In this document: one piece after another, positions 17,098 to 26,553 of the stretch
How the letters are laid out: each line of letters opens with the position of its first letter
How positions within the stretch are numbered: the stretch's first letter is position 1
NCBI RefSeq assembly: GCF_014208045.1
Contig: NZ_JACHML010000001.1
Span: 372,001-436,000, forward strand
DNA from: Microbacterium thalassium
GTDB lineage: Bacteria > Actinomycetota > Actinomycetes > Actinomycetales > Microbacteriaceae
DNA length: 64,000 nt
Direction of reading: 5' to 3'
Made by a program: the position numbers and the translations under genes
Notes under the pieces: generated by a model
The model's input: only the letters and a program-made list of their open reading frames with translations
The model's database searches: none
What the model was told of the DNA's origin: nothing

Positions 17098-18020
17098 CGC
17101 GACAGCAGCTCGTCGGTCGTGGTGCCCGGCAGCGCCACCGTCACCTGCGTGCCCCACGGATCGCGCGTGACGATGGTGCGTCCGTCGTCGCCGAAGTCGA
17201 CGCCCGTGGTGCGCAGGCGTGCCGCGAGCGCGTCGAGGTCGGCGCGCGCGGGAACGGTCACCGCGACGTCCCCGAGTCCCAGACGTGCGGCGCGCGGGCC
17301 GGCGCCGCGGCTGTTCCAGATGTTCATCGCGACGTGGTGGTGGTAGCCGCCCGCCGACGCGAACAGCGCCCCGGGGTAGCTCGAGACCGTCGTCTCGAAG
17401 CCGATCGTGTCGATGTAGAAGTCGCGGGCGGTCGAGACGTCGCCGACCTGCAGGTGCACGTGGCCGACGCGGCCGGCGAGCGCCGGCCCGGCATCCACGG
17501 CCTCCTGCGTGAGGTGACGGCGGAGGTAGTCGTTCGGGTCGAGGTACAGCGTCGCCATCTTCAGCTCGCCGCCGATGTCGTGCTGCCACTGCTCGCGCGG
17601 GCGGTCGGTGTACAGCTCGATGCCGTTGCCCTCGGGGTCGGTGAAGTAGAAGGCCTCGCTCACGAGGTGGTCGCTGGAGCCGGTGAACCGCGTGCGGGGG
17701 TCCTGTGCGGCCCGGTAGACGGTCGCGGCGAGGCTCGGGGCGTCGTCGAAGAGGAACGCGGTGTGGAAGAGGCCCGCTTCGCGGGGGTCGACGCCGGGGA
17801 GTCCGGGCGTGTGGATGAGCCGCACCATCGGAACGTCGCCGCGACCGAGGACGCGGTGCACCTCTCGGCCCCGCGCGCGCTCCTCGATCGGGTCGAGCGC
17901 GAGCGCGTCGGCGTAGTACGTCGACATCAGCTCGAGATCGCCGACGCGCAGGCTCACGGCGTCCATGGCGGTGTCGGGGTTGATGATGCGCTCGTCGGTC
18001 GGCGCGGCTGTCGCGGTCAT
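17094..18020 (-). CDS. VOC-family ring-cleaving dioxygenase (CatE/MhqE-like)
   Basis: A 308-residue two-domain extradiol-dioxygenase-like protein of the vicinal oxygen chelate superfamily. Each half carries a beta-alpha-beta-beta-beta module. Metal-ligand candidates are the His in GLFHTAF near 84, the Glu in GNGIELYTDRP near 135, and VGHVHLQVGD near 185 with YHHHVAMN near 228. This layout matches CatE/MhqE-type enzymes of quinone and catechol resistance. It is the first gene of an ATGA-coupled operon with an MhqD-like hydrolase and an LLM oxidoreductase. A -10 box TACTCT (18061-18056) and an adjoining palindrome imply repression by a MarR-type regulator. Confidence 0.86.
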   Translation of the reverse strand: MTATAAPTDERIINPDTAMDAVSLRVGDLELMSTYYADALALDPIEERARGREVHRVLGRGDVPMVRLIHTPGLPGVDPREAGLFHTAFLFDDAPSLAATVYRAAQDPRTRFTGSSDHLVSEAFYFTDPEGNGIELYTDRPREQWQHDIGGELKMATLYLDPNDYLRRHLTQEAVDAGPALAGRVGHVHLQVGDVSTARDFYIDTIGFETTVSSYPGALFASAGGYHHHVAMNIWNSRGAGPRAARLGLGDVAVTVPARADLDALAARLRTTGVDFGDDGRTIVTRDPWGTQVTVALPGTTTDELLSR

Positions 18021-18055
18021 GAGGTCCTGCTCGTTCCGTTCGGTGGGTTGTGTCG

Positions 18056-18093
18056 AGAGTAGCCAATTTTAGTTGTAGGTGCAACTAAAATTG
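18056..18093 (-). promoter_or_regulatory. Promoter and MarR-type operator of the dioxygenase operon
   Basis: CAATTTTAGTTG and CAACTAAAATTG form perfect 12-bp inverted arms around a 6-bp spacer at 18064-18093, in a strikingly AT-rich patch. The minus-strand -10 box TACTCT (18061-18056) abuts it, so the palindrome would cover the -35 region. This is the position and size expected for a MarR-family repressor site. The divergent SDR begins 140 bp away and might share it. Confidence 0.75.
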
Positions 18094-18233
18094 ATGCACG
18101 GAGTCGAACTTCCATTCATGGGCATATATTCCGCACAGCCCTTGTTCCCCCGCTTCGGCGGTCCGGATGACGTGGACCGCACGACCCGCGGACACTCCGC
18201 GAGCCGATTCGAGAACCACTCAGGAGGCTCCTC

Positions 18234-19022
18234 ATGACAGATGCACGATTCGACGGCCGCACCGTCCTCATCACCGGCGGCGGTTCGGGCCTCGGCCGGG
18301 CCACGGCCGTCCGGCTGGCCGCGGAGGGTGCGAAGCTCGCGCTCGTCGACATCTCGGAAGCAGGACTGGCCGCCACCGCGGAGGCCGTCCGCGAAGCCGC
18401 TCCCGGCGCGGAGCTGATCACGGTGCTCGCCGACGTCTCGCAGGAGGCCGACGTCCAGCGCTATGTGGACGAGACGCTGGCCGCCTTCGGCCGCATCGAC
18501 GGCTTCTTCAACAACGCCGGCATCGAGGGCAAGCAGAATCTCACCGAGGACTTCACCGCGACCGAGTTCGACCGCGTCGTCGCCATCAACCTGCGCGGCG
18601 TGTTCCTGGGCCTCGAGAAGGTGCTGGGGGTCATGCGCGGCCAGGGCGGCGGCGCGGTGGTCAACACCGCGAGCGTCGGCGGCATCCGCGGTGTCGGCAA
18701 CCAGTCCGGCTACGCGGCGGCGAAGCACGGCGTCGTCGGGCTCACGCGCAACTCGGCCGTGGAGTACGGCGCCGACGGCGTACGCGTCAACGCCATCGCC
18801 CCCGGAGCGATCTGGACCCCGATGGTCGAGAACTCGATGAAGCAGATCGACGCGGACAACCCCCGCAAGGCGGCGGAGCAGTTCATCCAGGCCAACCCCG
18901 CCAAGCGCTACGGCGAGGCGGCCGAGATCGCCGCCGTGGTGGCGTTCCTGATGTCGGACGACGCCTCCTACGTCAACGCCGCGGTCGTCCCGATCGACGG
19001 CGGCCAGTCCGCGAAGTACTGA
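18234..19022 (+). CDS. SDR oxidoreductase closely resembling levodione reductase
   Basis: A 262-residue classical short-chain dehydrogenase. It has the NAD-binding TGGGSGLG near 14-21, NNAG near 93, a catalytic Ser near 147 and YAAAK near 161. From memory, long stretches such as NNAGIEGKQN, RGVFLGLEKVL and NAIAPGAIWTPMVENSMKQ match levodione reductase of Leifsonia aquatica, which interconverts a cyclohexanedione (levodione) and actinol with NAD(H). A cyclic-ketone reductase is therefore the best guess; I could not align it. It has a strong AGGAGG Shine-Dalgarno. It is divergent from the dioxygenase operon and ends just before a stem-loop. Confidence 0.85.
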   Translation: MTDARFDGRTVLITGGGSGLGRATAVRLAAEGAKLALVDISEAGLAATAEAVREAAPGAELITVLADVSQEADVQRYVDETLAAFGRIDGFFNNAGIEGKQNLTEDFTATEFDRVVAINLRGVFLGLEKVLGVMRGQGGGAVVNTASVGGIRGVGNQSGYAAAKHGVVGLTRNSAVEYGADGVRVNAIAPGAIWTPMVENSMKQIDADNPRKAAEQFIQANPAKRYGEAAEIAAVVAFLMSDDASYVNAAVVPIDGGQSAKY

Positions 19023-19030
19023 CCCCCGCC

Positions 19031-19064
19031 GGCGCAGCGGGTGCCCGCCCGCACCCGCTGCGCC
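19031..19064 (+). terminator. Stem-loop terminator after the SDR gene
   Basis: Perfect 14-bp inverted repeat (GGCGCAGCGGGTGC / GCACCCGCTGCGCC) with a 6-nt loop, 9 bp after the stop. It has no T-tract, which is common for actinobacterial terminators. Confidence 0.7.
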
Positions 19065-19069
19065 ATGCT
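19064..19069 (+). promoter_or_regulatory. Leaderless -10-like box for the 2H phosphoesterase
   Basis: CATGCT, 6 nt before ATG 19076, at the edge of the preceding terminator. A GGAGGA stretch directly before the ATG is too close to act as a normal ribosome site. Confidence 0.4.
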
Positions 19070-19075
19070 GGAGGA

Positions 19076-19603
19076 ATGGGTCCGCGAGCGATCGTCAGCA
19101 TCGAGCTGCTCCTCGACGCTGACGCCGAGCAGACGGTGCGGGCCGAGTGGGACGCCCTCGCCGCAGCGGGGCTGTCCAGCCTCGCCGCGCACACCGCCGC
19201 GAGCAACCGCCCGCACGTGACACTCATGGTGCGTCCGCGCATCCCCGAGTTCACGGTCGAGGCGCTCGCGGACCGCCTTCCGCTGCGGGCCGATCTCGGG
19301 GCGCCGATCGTGTTCGGCACCGGCGACCGCCGCATCCTCGCGCGGTCGGTGATCCCCTCACCGGAGCTCATCGCCTTCCACTCGGCGCTGCACGCGACGA
19401 TCTGCGCCGGCGACGACGCCCCGCACACGCAACCTGGTGCGTGGACGCCGCACGTGACGCTGGCGCGCCGGGTGCGCCGCGACGACCTTCCGACCGCCGT
19501 CGCGGCCGTCGGCGGCGAGGTGCGCGCGCGGGCGATCACCCTGCGTCGATGGGATGCGGCGTGCTCCGCCGTGACCGTGCTCGCCGGTGGCGCGACGCCC
19601 TGA
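19076..19603 (+). CDS. 2'-5' RNA ligase / 2H phosphoesterase superfamily protein
   Basis: A 175-residue protein with the two HxT motifs that define the 2H superfamily: RPHVTLM near 44-50 and TPHVTLA near 125-131. Relatives (LigT, ThpR, CPDase) act on 2'-5' or cyclic phosphodiester bonds in RNA or nucleotides. The biological substrate here is unknown. Single gene between a terminator and an unrelated membrane-protein gene. Confidence 0.8.
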   Translation: MGPRAIVSIELLLDADAEQTVRAEWDALAAAGLSSLAAHTAASNRPHVTLMVRPRIPEFTVEALADRLPLRADLGAPIVFGTGDRRILARSVIPSPELIAFHSALHATICAGDDAPHTQPGAWTPHVTLARRVRRDDLPTAVAAVGGEVRARAITLRRWDAACSAVTVLAGGATP

Positions 19604-19711
19604 TCGGCCGCCGGTCCGTCCAGCAGACGGGACTCGTTTCGCGGGCTCCCAGCGGGCCCGCTTAGGATCGTGGGACCCGAACGACACTCTGACCCCCCAC
19701 GGAGCGCGGTG

Positions 19712-20731
19712 ATGACTGACCGATCCACCCCGAGATCGACCTCCCGTACCGAATCCGACGGCGTGCGACTGCCGCGCGCCGTCGCGGAGATCACCGGCTG
19801 GGTCCTGATCGCCGTCGGCGCCCTCCTGGCGATCGTGGCGACCGGAGCCGGAGCCGGAGCCGGCGGCGCCGCTGCGCTCCTCGCGGCCGGGGTCGCGCTG
19901 CTCCTGGTGGCACGCGCCGATGGGTTCTTCGGCCGCGTGCACGGCCTCCTGATCGACACCGGCATCGCCCCCGACCGCGACCGGACGTCGGAGCGTGCCG
20001 GCCGGGTGCCGCACCACCGCGCGACGCGCGCTCTCCTGGGCGAGACGGTGAAGGCGCTCAACGGCGCGGATCCGGCGTCCCCGTGGACGATCGAGCGGGA
20101 CGGATCGTGGTCGACGGCCGAGGTCTTCGACTACGCGATCTACCGCCGCCACCAGGGGGCTCCGCCCGAGCGCATCGGAATCGACGTGGATCCGGACCCG
20201 ACCTCCGACATCGGAGCGACGGCGCTGCGGATCGCCTCGTCGTTCTCCGCCGGCGGCGGACTCTACGACGCTGTCCTGGTCGTCGCGGCGAAGCTCGACC
20301 ACGAGGACGCGGAGCGCCTGGAGCGTCTGGTGTCGCGTCTGTGCGGCGCACCCTGCGTTGCAGTCGCCGTCCAGGGCCTGGGCGTGCCGTCCGGCCCTCA
20401 CCACCACGGCGACGCCGAGATCCTCCTCATGGCCGAGGCCCTCGAGCACATCACCACCGCGCATCGCGCCAGCGCTCCGCGATCGACGGCGGCCCCGTCG
20501 CCGCGTCCGACCGCCGAGCGGTATGCCCCCGCTGTCCAGCCCCCCGCCGCGCAGCCGCCCGCCGAGCCCGCGCGCCGCGAGACCGCGATGGCGTGGAGCG
20601 GCGAGGCATCCGAGCCCAGCACCCCCGCCCTCGGCACGGCGCCGGCGGCATCCGACGACTTCGCGGCCCTCCTGCAGCAGGCGTCGACCGACCAGCCGGC
20701 CCCGTCCCGACGGTCCCGCAGCCAGCGCTGA
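19712..20731 (+). CDS. Uncharacterised protein with hydrophobic hairpin and Pro/Ala-rich tail
   Basis: I do not recognise this 339-residue protein. Residues about 30-65 form two adjacent hydrophobic stretches rich in Gly and Ala, probably a membrane hairpin. A soluble alpha/beta-like region follows (about 80-240), with AEVFDYAIYRR and a CGAPCVAVAVQG strand. The last ~90 residues are low-complexity Pro/Ala/Ser with a basic end. The ATG has GGAG 9 nt upstream. It is followed by a Tat-exported unknown protein on the same strand, 183 bp downstream, with no evidence of an operon. Confidence 0.7.
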   Translation: MTDRSTPRSTSRTESDGVRLPRAVAEITGWVLIAVGALLAIVATGAGAGAGGAAALLAAGVALLLVARADGFFGRVHGLLIDTGIAPDRDRTSERAGRVPHHRATRALLGETVKALNGADPASPWTIERDGSWSTAEVFDYAIYRRHQGAPPERIGIDVDPDPTSDIGATALRIASSFSAGGGLYDAVLVVAAKLDHEDAERLERLVSRLCGAPCVAVAVQGLGVPSGPHHHGDAEILLMAEALEHITTAHRASAPRSTAAPSPRPTAERYAPAVQPPAAQPPAEPARRETAMAWSGEASEPSTPALGTAPAASDDFAALLQQASTDQPAPSRRSRSQR

Positions 20732-20913
20732 TCCGACCACGGGGCGCCGCGATCAGGACCCGCGGCCGCGCCGCCAGGTTACGGTCAGGTGAACTCTCGC
20801 TCACATCGTTGACAATGCTCACGCGACTACGGGACATTGTCGTCCGGATACGTTCGTGCGTCGACGCAGCGATGCACGATGACGACACTGCTCAGCCACT
20901 GGGGAGGCTCCCG
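20732..20913 (+). promoter_or_regulatory. Intergenic region with possible promoter for the Tat protein
   Basis: Holds TTGACA (20809-20814), a possible -35 box, and the inverted pair GACAATG (20811-20817) / CATTGTC (20835-20841), which could be an operator. No convincing -10 box is seen at the ideal distance. A GGGGAGG ribosome site lies at 20901-20907. Confidence 0.35.
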
Positions 20914-21564
20914 ATGATCGACGATGAAGAGAACCAGCCCGACTCATCCCGCGCGAACGGCGTCTCGCGCCGGACCATCGCGAAGGGCGCCGCGTGGGCG
21001 ATCCCGGTGATCGCGATGGGCGCGACCGTGCCGACGGCGGTGGCTTCGCCGCAGGGCGCACCGACGCCTCCGTGCGTCACCGCACTCACGAACGACTCGA
21101 TCAACTGGGTCGTCGACAACGTCAAGTACGCCGAGTCCGGGCATACGTGCAACAGCTACGATTCCCACCGCGATGTGCGCCTGACATTCGAGGTCCTGCA
21201 GGACTGCCAGCACGACGTCACGGTCCAGGTCCGCAACGTCGTGGGCAACTCGGTCTGGTGCGCCTGGAACAGCCAGACGCTGTACCTGCTCAAGACCTCG
21301 CCCGCGGGCAGCGGCCTCGACCTCACCTTCCCCGCGACCGGCGATCGGCCCACGAACATCAACAACGGCTACGTGTCGTCCTCGTGCAACATCACCGCGT
21401 ACGAGTCGGCGAACGACGGCATGCACATCAATCCGTGCGCGCCCGGCGGTCCGTACTTCGAGTACCGGTACAGCACCGACTACAGCGGAAGCGTGGCGAC
21501 GGCGACCTGGTCGGCCTGGTTCGGCTGGGGCGACGTGGGCACGGTGCCGCTCCCCCCGTCCTGA
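20914..21564 (+). CDS. Tat-exported cysteine-containing protein of unknown function
   Basis: A 216-residue secreted protein. The twin-arginine signal SRRTIAKGAAWA at about 18-29 leads a hydrophobic core ending in TAVASP near 45, a likely cleavage site. The mature part has six cysteines, could form disulfides, and is rich in Asn, Ser and Tyr with a beta-like pattern (LTFEVLQDC, VTVQVRNVVGN). No catalytic motif is seen. The start is fixed by GGGGAGG 7 nt upstream; an ATG at 20873 lacks one. Similar SRRTIAKGAAW leaders recur in small surface proteins of Microbacteriaceae, so a cell-surface role is likely but unproven. Confidence 0.75.
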   Translation: MIDDEENQPDSSRANGVSRRTIAKGAAWAIPVIAMGATVPTAVASPQGAPTPPCVTALTNDSINWVVDNVKYAESGHTCNSYDSHRDVRLTFEVLQDCQHDVTVQVRNVVGNSVWCAWNSQTLYLLKTSPAGSGLDLTFPATGDRPTNINNGYVSSSCNITAYESANDGMHINPCAPGGPYFEYRYSTDYSGSVATATWSAWFGWGDVGTVPLPPS

Positions 21565-21606
21565 CCCGCAGCACCATCCCCCCAACACGGTCACGGCCCC
21601 AGCCAG

Positions 21607-21612
21607 TAGGTT
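21607..21612 (+). promoter_or_regulatory. Leaderless -10 box for pgi
   Basis: TAGGTT, 6 nt before GTG 21619. Confidence 0.6.
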
Positions 21613-21618
21613 GGGGCC

Positions 21619-23298
<1,680 letters not shown>

Positions 23299-23312
23299 GG
23301 CACGCCGTAAGA

Positions 23313-23332
23313 CGCCCGGCCCCCGCCGGGCG
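23313..23332. terminator. Bidirectional stem-loop between pgi and the ACT protein gene
   Basis: CGCCCGGC / GCCGGGCG, an 8-bp stem with a CCCC loop, lying between two convergent genes. Confidence 0.6.
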
Positions 23333-23343
23333 GCGCGGGGTCG

Positions 23344-23859
23344 TCAGTCCGCGACCGAGACGTCCACCTGGATCTCGTTCGCGAGGCGCTCGAGCTCGGC
23401 CGTCACATCGGCGGGGTCGACGGATGCCGGCACCCGCACCATCACGTCGGCCTCGAACAGGCGACCGCCGAACATGGCGGCCTCGCGCGTTTCGGTGGTC
23501 ATCGCCTCGATGCTGAGGTCGTGATCGCGCAGCACGGCGGAGATGTCGCGGACGATTCCGGGATGGTCGTTGCCGAGCACGTGGAACGTCAGGTGACGGG
23601 CGCCGGCGGCATCCGCTCCGGCGTTCGCCCCGGTGTGGACGGTGACGGCGAGGAGGCCCTCGAGCGCGGCGAGCGCCGCCCGCAGCTCCTCGGCCCGGTC
23701 GTCGTCGACCGAGACCTCGATGACGCCGGCGAAGGCGCCGGCGAGCTCGGCCAGCTGGCTGCGCTCCCAGTTGCCGCCGTGGGCTCCGACGATGTCGGCG
23801 ACCGAGGCGACCAGACCGGCGCGATCGTCGCCGACGACGGTGAGGACGAGAGAAGTCAC
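23344..23859 (-). CDS. Double-ACT-domain protein, GcvR-like
   Basis: A 171-residue cytosolic protein made of two ACT modules. The first starts LVLTVVGDDRAGLVASVADIV and has the GGNWERSQ turn; the second starts HLTFHVLGNDHPGIV near 90. This layout is that of GcvR, which modulates the glycine-cleavage regulator GcvA in Escherichia coli. No gcv genes are nearby, so amino-acid sensing is likely but the partner is unknown. The GTG start has a TACGCT box at leaderless spacing. Confidence 0.82.
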   Translation of the reverse strand: MTSLVLTVVGDDRAGLVASVADIVGAHGGNWERSQLAELAGAFAGVIEVSVDDDRAEELRAALAALEGLLAVTVHTGANAGADAAGARHLTFHVLGNDHPGIVRDISAVLRDHDLSIEAMTTETREAAMFGGRLFEADVMVRVPASVDPADVTAELERLANEIQVDVSVAD

Positions 23860-23865
23860 CCCGCC

Positions 23866-23871
23866 AGCGTA
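23866..23871 (-). promoter_or_regulatory. Leaderless -10 box for the ACT protein gene
   Basis: TACGCT on the minus strand, 6 nt before GTG 23859. Confidence 0.6.
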
Positions 23872-23969
23872 CCCAGCCCGGACCGTCCGTGTCGGGGCGG
23901 GAGGGGTGGCGACCCGGCTCGGACCGGTGCATGATCGACCCGTCCCCCTGCTTCAGAGGAGCCGCCCTC

Positions 23970-25004
23970 ATGCCGGATGCCGCCGACGCGAGCCGCGCAC
24001 CGCGCTGGAGCGTCGACCTCCCCGATCTCACCGGCCGCCGCGCCGTCGTGACCGGCGCGAGCGACGGCGTCGGCGCGGAGATCGCACGCGGACTCGCTCG
24101 CGCAGGGGCCGAGGTGATCATGCCGGTGCGCTCGAAGGCGAAGGGGGAACGGGTGATCGCGGGGATCCGCGAGGACGATCCCGCGGCGTCCCTGTCGCTG
24201 CGCTCGCTCGACCTGTCGTCGCTGGCCTCGTCGCGCGCCCTCTCCCGCCAGCTGCGCGCCGAGGGCGTCCCGGTCGACATCCTGGTGCTCAACGCCGGCG
24301 TCATCCGGCTGAAGGACCGCGTACGCCACGTGACGGCGGACGGCATCGAGCTGCATCTGCAGACGAATGCCCTCGGCCACGCGCTCCTGGTCGCGGACCT
24401 GCTGCCGCTGCTGCGAGCCCGGGGCGCGCGCGTCGTGGCGCAGTGCAGTCTCGCGACCCGCCGCGCGGCGATCCCGTGGCGCGACGTGAATCTCGAACGG
24501 GGTTATCGGCCGATGCGCGCCTACGGGGCGTCGAAGGCCGCGCTGGGTCTGTTCGCCGTGGAGCTGGCGCGCCGCAGCGCGGCCGGCGGGTGGGGGGTGA
24601 CGTCGCTGCTGTGCCACCCCGGCACGGCGATGACGAACATCGCGCCCGCGGACTCTCCCCTGCGGCGCGGCCTCGTCGGCCGGCTCGCGCAGGCGCTGTA
24701 CGAGCGCGGCATCGGCCTGCAGAGTCCGGCCGAGGCCGCACTCCCGGCGCTGTACGCCGCGACGAGCCCCCACGCGCACAGCGGCGACATGGTGGTGCCG
24801 TCCGGGATGTTCGAGATCGCCGGTGCTCCCGCGCTGCGCGAGCCGTACCGCGCTCTCACCGGCCGCGCGGAGGCCGCGCGGGTCTGGGACCTCGTGACCG
24901 AGCTCACCGGCGCGCACTTCCCGGATGCCGGCGGCGCCTCCGATCAGGCGACGCCGAACAGCGGCGGGAACACGAACCCCACCCCGAGCACTCAGCCGGC
25001 CTAG
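23970..25004 (+). CDS. SDR-family oxidoreductase (retinol-dehydrogenase/WW-oxidoreductase-like)
   Basis: A 344-residue short-chain dehydrogenase with an extended C-terminus. It has VTGASDGVG near 28, then LVLNAGV near 105, a Ser near 160 and YGASKAALGL near 185. The pattern resembles the RDH/oxidoreductase branch that uses NADP(H), often annotated as SDR family oxidoreductase. Substrate unknown. ATG 23970 is chosen because AGAGGA lies 8 nt upstream; the open frame extends further but without a ribosome site. The C-terminal ~25 residues are Asn/Pro-rich and probably disordered. Confidence 0.82.
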   Translation: MPDAADASRAPRWSVDLPDLTGRRAVVTGASDGVGAEIARGLARAGAEVIMPVRSKAKGERVIAGIREDDPAASLSLRSLDLSSLASSRALSRQLRAEGVPVDILVLNAGVIRLKDRVRHVTADGIELHLQTNALGHALLVADLLPLLRARGARVVAQCSLATRRAAIPWRDVNLERGYRPMRAYGASKAALGLFAVELARRSAAGGWGVTSLLCHPGTAMTNIAPADSPLRRGLVGRLAQALYERGIGLQSPAEAALPALYAATSPHAHSGDMVVPSGMFEIAGAPALREPYRALTGRAEAARVWDLVTELTGAHFPDAGGASDQATPNSGGNTNPTPSTQPA

Positions 25005-25039
25005 AACACCCTGCGGCGGCGAGGTGTGCGCGGCGTCGC

Positions 25040-26185
25040 CTACAGCTCGCCGGGCGACGTGGCCTGGGCGTCGATCTCATCGACGATGCGGCGCACCGGC
25101 GTCACGGCGGCGCCCGGCTTGCGCGGCGCGTAGACGACGAGCGAATGGAACACGAACCGCACGATGAATGCGACCAGCAGGGTGATCCCGGTGGCCAGCA
25201 CCGCCGAGATGTGCCAGGTCTCGACCAGCAGCGCCATGACCGGGATGCGGACCAGGGCCTCGACGTTGTTGAACGTGAACGACTTCGCGAACCTGATCCA
25301 GCCGGCCGAGGCGGCCGCCCGCATGTCGTGGAAGACGAAGCGCTCCAGCAGCAGGAAGTTGCCGATGATCGTCACCTCGGCGCCGACGACGGCGGCCAGG
25401 ACGTACCCCACGCCCAGCTGCGTCAGAGCCCACACGATCGCCATGTTCGCGATCGCCCCGAGGCCGCCGATGAGCGCGAACACCGACATCTTCCCGAACC
25501 GCAGCGCCGTCAGCTGCGTCAGGAAGTGGATGCCCTGCCGGACGCTCGCCTTCGAATCGCCGGCGTGACGGGGCGCGAAGTCGAACGGCACCTCGGCGAC
25601 CCGCATGGTGCGGCGCGCGAGGATCTCGAGCAGGATCTTGAAGCCCCGCGGCTGCAGGATCGCCTGGTCGACGGCGCGCCGATCGATCAGGAAGTAGCCG
25701 GTCATGGGGTCCGAGACCTCGCGCAGGCGGATCGGGAACATCGCACGGGTCACGGCGGTCGCCGCCTGCGAGACCAGGACCCGGGTTCGGTCGGCGAGCC
25801 CGCCGGAGGTCCCTCCTCCGACATACCGCGACGCCACGACGAGGTCGACGTCCCCCCGTCCGAAGCGCTCCCACAGGTCGCGGATCGTCTCGGGCGGATG
25901 CTGCAGGTCGCCGTCCATCACGACGCACGCATCCGCTTCGGCGAGGACGAAGCCTTCCAGCACGGCGCCCCCGAGGCCGCCGGTCGAGGCCTCGCGGTGC
26001 ACGAGGCGCACCGGGAGCGGGGCCGTCTCGGCCGCCTCGAGCACCGCCGCGGGAGTGTCGTCGGTGCTGTCGTCGACGAACAGGATCTCGGCGTCGATGC
26101 CCCGCACCGCCGCGCCGATGCGCCTCACGAGCTCCGCGATGTTCGGAGACTCATTGAAGGTCGGGACGATGATCGAGAGCTGCAC
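25040..26185 (-). CDS. GT2 glycosyltransferase with C-terminal GtrA domain (dolichol-phosphate-mannose-synthase-like)
   Basis: A 381-residue membrane-attached polyprenyl-phosphate sugar synthase. The N-terminal GT-A domain begins LSIIVPTFNES and has FVDDSTDDT near 36 and the metal-binding DGDLQHPP near 91-98, as in DPM1-type enzymes. Residues about 235-365 hold four hydrophobic segments of the GtrA family, likely a flippase or anchor for the lipid-linked sugar. It probably supplies polyprenyl-phosphomannose or a related donor for a GT-C enzyme such as the membrane protein at 27.6 kb, though the two are not in one operon. GTG start. Confidence 0.88.
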   Translation of the reverse strand: MQLSIIVPTFNESPNIAELVRRIGAAVRGIDAEILFVDDSTDDTPAAVLEAAETAPLPVRLVHREASTGGLGGAVLEGFVLAEADACVVMDGDLQHPPETIRDLWERFGRGDVDLVVASRYVGGGTSGGLADRTRVLVSQAATAVTRAMFPIRLREVSDPMTGYFLIDRRAVDQAILQPRGFKILLEILARRTMRVAEVPFDFAPRHAGDSKASVRQGIHFLTQLTALRFGKMSVFALIGGLGAIANMAIVWALTQLGVGYVLAAVVGAEVTIIGNFLLLERFVFHDMRAAASAGWIRFAKSFTFNNVEALVRIPVMALLVETWHISAVLATGITLLVAFIVRFVFHSLVVYAPRKPGAAVTPVRRIVDEIDAQATSPGEL

Positions 26186-26246
26186 CGTCTCTATCGTCGC
26201 ATGCGACGGATCGGAAGCATGCGGCCGTCACCCAGGAAGCATCCGC

Positions 26247-26252
26247 GAGAAT
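26247..26252 (+). promoter_or_regulatory. Leaderless -10 box for the glutaredoxin-like gene
   Basis: GAGAAT, 7 nt before ATG 26260. The same hexamer and spacing occur before the DUF1697 gene. Confidence 0.5.
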
Positions 26253-26259
26253 GGACCGC

Positions 26260-26517
26260 ATGACTTCGCCCTCCACGATCACGATGTTCGGCGCCGACTG
26301 GTGCCGCGACTGCGTCCGCACCAAGACCCAGCTCGACGGCCTCGGCGTCGCGTACACGTACATCGACCTCGTCGCCGACCCCGACGCCGCCGACGTCGCG
26401 CGCGAGATCTCGGGTCGCACCAACATCCCGGTGGTCGTCTACCCCGACTCCTCGCACCACGTCGAGCCCTCGAACGCCGACGTCGAGGCGAAGCTGCGCG
26501 AGCTCTCGCTCATCTGA
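26260..26517 (+). CDS. Glutaredoxin-like / mycoredoxin-type protein
   Basis: An 85-residue thioredoxin-fold protein. The redox motif WCRDC is near 14-18 and the cis-proline segment is TNIPVVVYPD near 54-63. Actinobacterial relatives (mycoredoxin) reduce mixed disulfides with mycothiol. The RD pair between the cysteines is unusual compared with the common GY or PY. The start at 26260 rather than the ATG at 26251 is chosen because of the leaderless -10 box. Confidence 0.83.
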   Translation: MTSPSTITMFGADWCRDCVRTKTQLDGLGVAYTYIDLVADPDAADVAREISGRTNIPVVVYPDSSHHVEPSNADVEAKLRELSLI

Positions 26518-26541
26518 CCCCCGCGCGGGAGCTCCTCTCAC

Positions 26542-26547
26542 TACTGT
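26542..26547 (+). promoter_or_regulatory. Leaderless -10 box for the amidohydrolase-like gene
   Basis: TACTGT, 6 nt before GTG 26554. Confidence 0.55.
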
Positions 26548-26553
26548 GGAGGC

